Assembly (NCBI GenBank): GCA_036258195.1
Contig: DATAED010000140.1
Coordinates: forward strand, 1 to 7,098
Direction of reading: 5' to 3'
DNA: 7,098 nucleotides
DNA from: JAKAIY01 sp036258195
Lineage (GTDB): Bacteria; Chloroflexota; Ktedonobacteria; Ktedonobacterales; JADMIN01
Positions within the stretch are counted from its first letter, which is position 1. Each line of letters opens with the position of its first letter. The position numbers and the translations under genes are program-made. Below the pieces are notes generated by a model. That model was given only the letters and a program-made list of their open reading frames with translations, was not told the origin of the DNA and did no database searches. Below are positions 5,616 to 7,098 of this stretch, in pieces.

Positions 5616-5644
5616 GAGAACGTTCTCATTGAGAATATTCTCAA
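5613..5644. promoter_or_regulatory. Two tandem palindromes, probable Fur/Zur-type operator
   Basis: AATGAGAACGTTCTCATT (5613-5630) is a perfect 18-bp palindrome. TTGAGAATATTCTCAA (5629-5644) is a perfect 16-bp palindrome sharing two bases with it. Both reduce to TGAGAA-N2-TTCTCA with centres 15 bp apart. The AT-rich pair lies 16 bp before the start of a Fur-family gene and covers the probable transcription start. Fur-family regulators bind such AT-rich dyads and often control their own gene. That this protein binds here is inference. Confidence 0.75.
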
Positions 5645-5659
5645 CTAGCGAGGCGCGAT

Positions 5660-6181
5660 ATGACCCTGACCGATACGCTGACCGATACGCTGGCCCAGGC
5701 GGGCTACAAACTGACGACGCCGCGTCGCCGCATTCTGGATGTGCTGCGCGAGTCGGAGACGCCGCTGACCGCGCTGGAGGTGGCGGCGCGCTCCGGCGTC
5801 AGCGTGGCCTCCACTTATCGCGCGCTGGCGTTGCTGACCACGCTCGGCGCCATCAGCGAGACGCTCGATCCCTGCGCCGAGCGCGCCAGCGGGCTGACTG
5901 CGCTGCACCCTGGCGCAGTGGGCGTGGCGAGCGAGGGCGCGGCAGTGGACGCCGAGGCGCGCAGCCGCCGCTATGCCATCTGCACGGCCACCGGCCACCA
6001 CCATCATTTCACCTGTCGCGCCTGCCATGCCACCCTCGATGTCGCCTGCGCCACTTTGGAGACGGCGCTGGCGGAGATCGAGCAGGCGACGGGCGTGCGT
6101 ATCGAGCGGCACGACATCACCCTGGGCGGCCTCTGTCCCGCCTGCCAGCGCGCTGCCAGCGCGGATGAGGAGCAGGCATGA
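5660..6181 (+). CDS. Fur-family metal-responsive transcriptional regulator (Zur-like by context)
   Basis: The protein has 173 residues. The N-terminal winged helix (about 8-68) carries GYKLTTPRRRILDVL (15-29) and the recognition region VSVASTYRALALLTTLGAI (47-65). The C-terminal dimerisation domain has RRYAICTATGHHHHFTCRAC (103-122), HDITLGGLC (151-159) and a final CPAC (159-162). Two CxxC pairs (119/122 and 159/162) give the structural zinc site. The His run 113-116 corresponds to the regulatory metal site. Between the two domains, residues about 70-102 form an Ala/Gly-rich stretch some 25 residues longer than usual for Fur proteins. ATG 5660 has GCGAGG (5648-5653) six bases upstream. The stop overlaps the ZIP start (ATGA), so the two are translated together, and a repressor of metal uptake is the simplest reading. 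Zinc rather than iron or manganese is inferred from the ZIP partner only. Confidence 0.93.
   Translation: MTLTDTLTDTLAQAGYKLTTPRRRILDVLRESETPLTALEVAARSGVSVASTYRALALLTTLGAISETLDPCAERASGLTALHPGAVGVASEGAAVDAEARSRRYAICTATGHHHHFTCRACHATLDVACATLETALAEIEQATGVRIERHDITLGGLCPACQRAASADEEQA
5666..5689 (+). repeat. Tandem 12-bp repeat at the start of the fur gene
   Basis: CTGACCGATACG occurs twice in a row and a third copy starts (CTG). It encodes the repeated residues LTDT-LTDT at the N-terminus, before the winged helix. It is in frame, so copy-number change would alter only the N-terminal arm. Confidence 0.8.
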
Positions 6182-6909
6182 CGGCGCTCTACTTCTCGAT
6201 TGCCACCTTCTTCTCGACCAGCTTTGGCGGGCTGCTGGCGCTGCGCCTGCGCGACCGCCTGCGCTATGTGATGGGCTTCACCGCTGGCGTGCTGGTGGCG
6301 CTGGTGGCCTTCGATCTGCTGCCCGAGATCTTCCAACTGACACACGAGATGAACCTGCAGCCAGCCATCCCGATGGGCGCGCTGATGGTAGGCTATCTGG
6401 CGTTCTACGTCGTCGAGAAGCTCTCGCTGATCCACCACAGCCACAACGACGAAGAAGGCAAGCCGCTGACGACGCATCCGCAGGTGGGCGTGCTGGCGGC
6501 GCTGGCGCTCTCTGGCCACAGCTTTCTGGATGGCGTGGGCATCGGGCTGGGCTTTCAGGTCAGCACGACGGCGGGCATCATCGTCGCCATCGCTGTCATC
6601 GCGCACGATATGTCAGATGGGCTGAACACCGTGACGCTGATGCTGGTGAATCACAACACCTCGCGGCGGGCGCTGGGGATGCTGGCGCTCGACGCCATCG
6701 CGCCGCTGCTGGGAACGCTCTCGACCTTCCTCTTCACGATTCACGGCATGGCGCTGCCGATCTACCTCGGCTTCTTCGCGGGCTTCCTGCTCTACATCGG
6801 CGCCAGTGACATCCTGCCCGCCGCGCACAGCAAGGAGAGCAGCGCTGGAACCGTGCTGCTGACCTTCGTCGGTGTGCTGTTCGCCTTCGCCGTCACCCGC
6901 TTCGTGTGA
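6178..6909 (+). CDS. ZIP-family divalent metal transporter
   Basis: The membrane protein has 243 residues and about eight hydrophobic segments, the usual ZIP topology. Family marks are FDLLPE (45-50, end of segment 2), a short His-rich cytosolic loop HHSHND (86-91), HSFLDGVGIGLGF (114-126, segment 4, normally HNFxEG-like), IAHDMSDGLN (141-150, segment 5, normally HExPEG-like) and YIGASDILPAAH (206-217, normally an E before LLP). ZIP proteins bring Zn, Fe, Mn or related ions into the cytoplasm. Several Glu positions of the family's metal-site motifs are Asp here, and the segment 4 and 5 Pro residues are absent, so this is a divergent subfamily and the ion cannot be named with certainty. The start overlaps the regulator's stop by four bases. 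It is probably controlled by the palindromes at 5613-5644. Confidence 0.9.
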   Translation: MTALYFSIATFFSTSFGGLLALRLRDRLRYVMGFTAGVLVALVAFDLLPEIFQLTHEMNLQPAIPMGALMVGYLAFYVVEKLSLIHHSHNDEEGKPLTTHPQVGVLAALALSGHSFLDGVGIGLGFQVSTTAGIIVAIAVIAHDMSDGLNTVTLMLVNHNTSRRALGMLALDAIAPLLGTLSTFLFTIHGMALPIYLGFFAGFLLYIGASDILPAAHSKESSAGTVLLTFVGVLFAFAVTRFV

Positions 6910-6921
6910 GCCCCCACCCCC

Positions 6922-6955
6922 CAGCCCCTCTCCCGCTTTGCGAGAGAGGGGAGCC
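6922..6955. repeat. R1-type hairpin repeat after the ZIP gene; possible terminator
   Basis: An 8-bp stem, CCCCTCTC (6925-6932) and GAGAGGGG (6944-6951), continues after one mismatch into three more pairs with a TTT loop. It lies 15 bases after the ZIP stop. No T-tract follows. Confidence 0.7.
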
Positions 6956-6970
6956 AGAAGGCGGCGCGCC

Positions 6971-7018
6971 TGCTCCCCCTCGCCTGTGGGAGACGGGGCT
7001 GGGGGGGGTGAGGTCGCG
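6971..7018. repeat. R1-type repeat, degenerate hairpin
   Basis: It begins TGCTCCCCCTCGCC and ends GGGGGGTGAGGTCGCGCC, matching the beginning and end of the copy at 456-500. The stem (CCCC with GGGG plus broken inner pairs around TGTG) has several mismatches. It is the second R1 copy in this intergenic region. Confidence 0.65.
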
Positions 7019-7056
7019 CCAGTTCCTCGCCCCGGCGGCTGTTCGTTCTCATAGCG

Positions 7057-7062
7057 TACAGT
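7057..7062 (+). promoter_or_regulatory. Possible -10 element (TACAGT) for the gene at the right edge
   Basis: TACAGT matches four of six consensus bases and lies about 40 bp downstream of an R1 repeat, in the same arrangement as the candidates at 521 and 2424. No clear -35 is seen. It would start a transcript about 20 bases before ATG 7090. Confidence 0.25.
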
Positions 7063-7089
7063 ATGCAGGAGAGAATGAAAGGACGCCGC

Positions 7090-7098
7090 ATGTCGCAG
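7090..7098 (+). CDS. Start of an unidentified gene, cut by the window edge
   Basis: ATG 7090 has AAAGGA (7078-7083) six bases upstream and encodes only M-S-Q before the window ends. An in-frame ATG at 7075 (giving M-K-G-R-R-M-S-Q) is possible but its AGGAG (7067-7071) is only three bases away. Nothing can be said about the product. Confidence 0.4.

Noticed and set aside
6792..7091. A 99-codon - strand frame over the end of the ZIP gene and the R1 repeats
   Set aside because: It is mostly translated repeat sequence with no motif and overlaps the well-supported ZIP gene.

Overview
The window is a GC-rich (by eye well above 60% G+C), gene-dense stretch of bacterial chromosome. It reads as Chloroflexota, perhaps a Ktedonobacteria-like lineage. 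That placement is an inference from the gene families (a DUF6391-type protein, a one-unit YggT, an M32 carboxypeptidase), the GTG starts, and the many short pyrimidine/purine hairpin repeats between genes. No rRNA, tRNA, CRISPR array, transposase or phage gene is visible.

Layout. (1) Positions 1-2260, + strand: the 3' part of yggS (PLP homeostasis), a DUF6391-like membrane protein, yggT, a yggU/DUF167 gene, and an unrecognised small single-pass membrane protein. This is the common yggS-yggT-yggU neighbourhood with a DUF6391 gene inserted and an orphan gene appended. (2) Positions 2261-2503: intergenic, with a terminator-like hairpin, a two-hairpin 47-bp repeat element (called R2 here), a short pyrimidine hairpin repeat (called R1) and an extended -10 promoter candidate. 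(3) Positions 2504-4072: a complete M32 metallocarboxypeptidase starting at GTG. (4) Positions 4073-4353: a convergent intergenic region with three R1-type repeats, two direct and one inverted. (5) Positions 5334-4354, - strand: a tandem-GNAT acetyltransferase. (6) Positions 5335-5659: a divergent intergenic region with two R2 elements in inverted arrangement, a candidate promoter, and two perfect palindromes just upstream of a Fur-family gene. (7) Positions 5660-6909: a Fur/Zur-family regulator overlapping by ATGA a ZIP-family metal transporter, probably a self-regulated metal-uptake unit. (8) Positions 6910-7098: two more R1 repeats, a -10-like site and the first codons of another gene.

Two signals stand out. 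One is the R2 element: three copies of two consecutive gapped palindromes joined by a conserved spacer, with paired substitutions that keep the palindromes. The other is the pair of TGAGAA-N2-TTCTCA palindromes 15 bp apart at the fur promoter, a concrete prediction of the regulator's operator. The DUF6391 protein also carries an HxxEH motif that could bind metal. The protein-coding content is otherwise mostly ordinary housekeeping, and I do not see a multi-gene defence or biosynthetic system.
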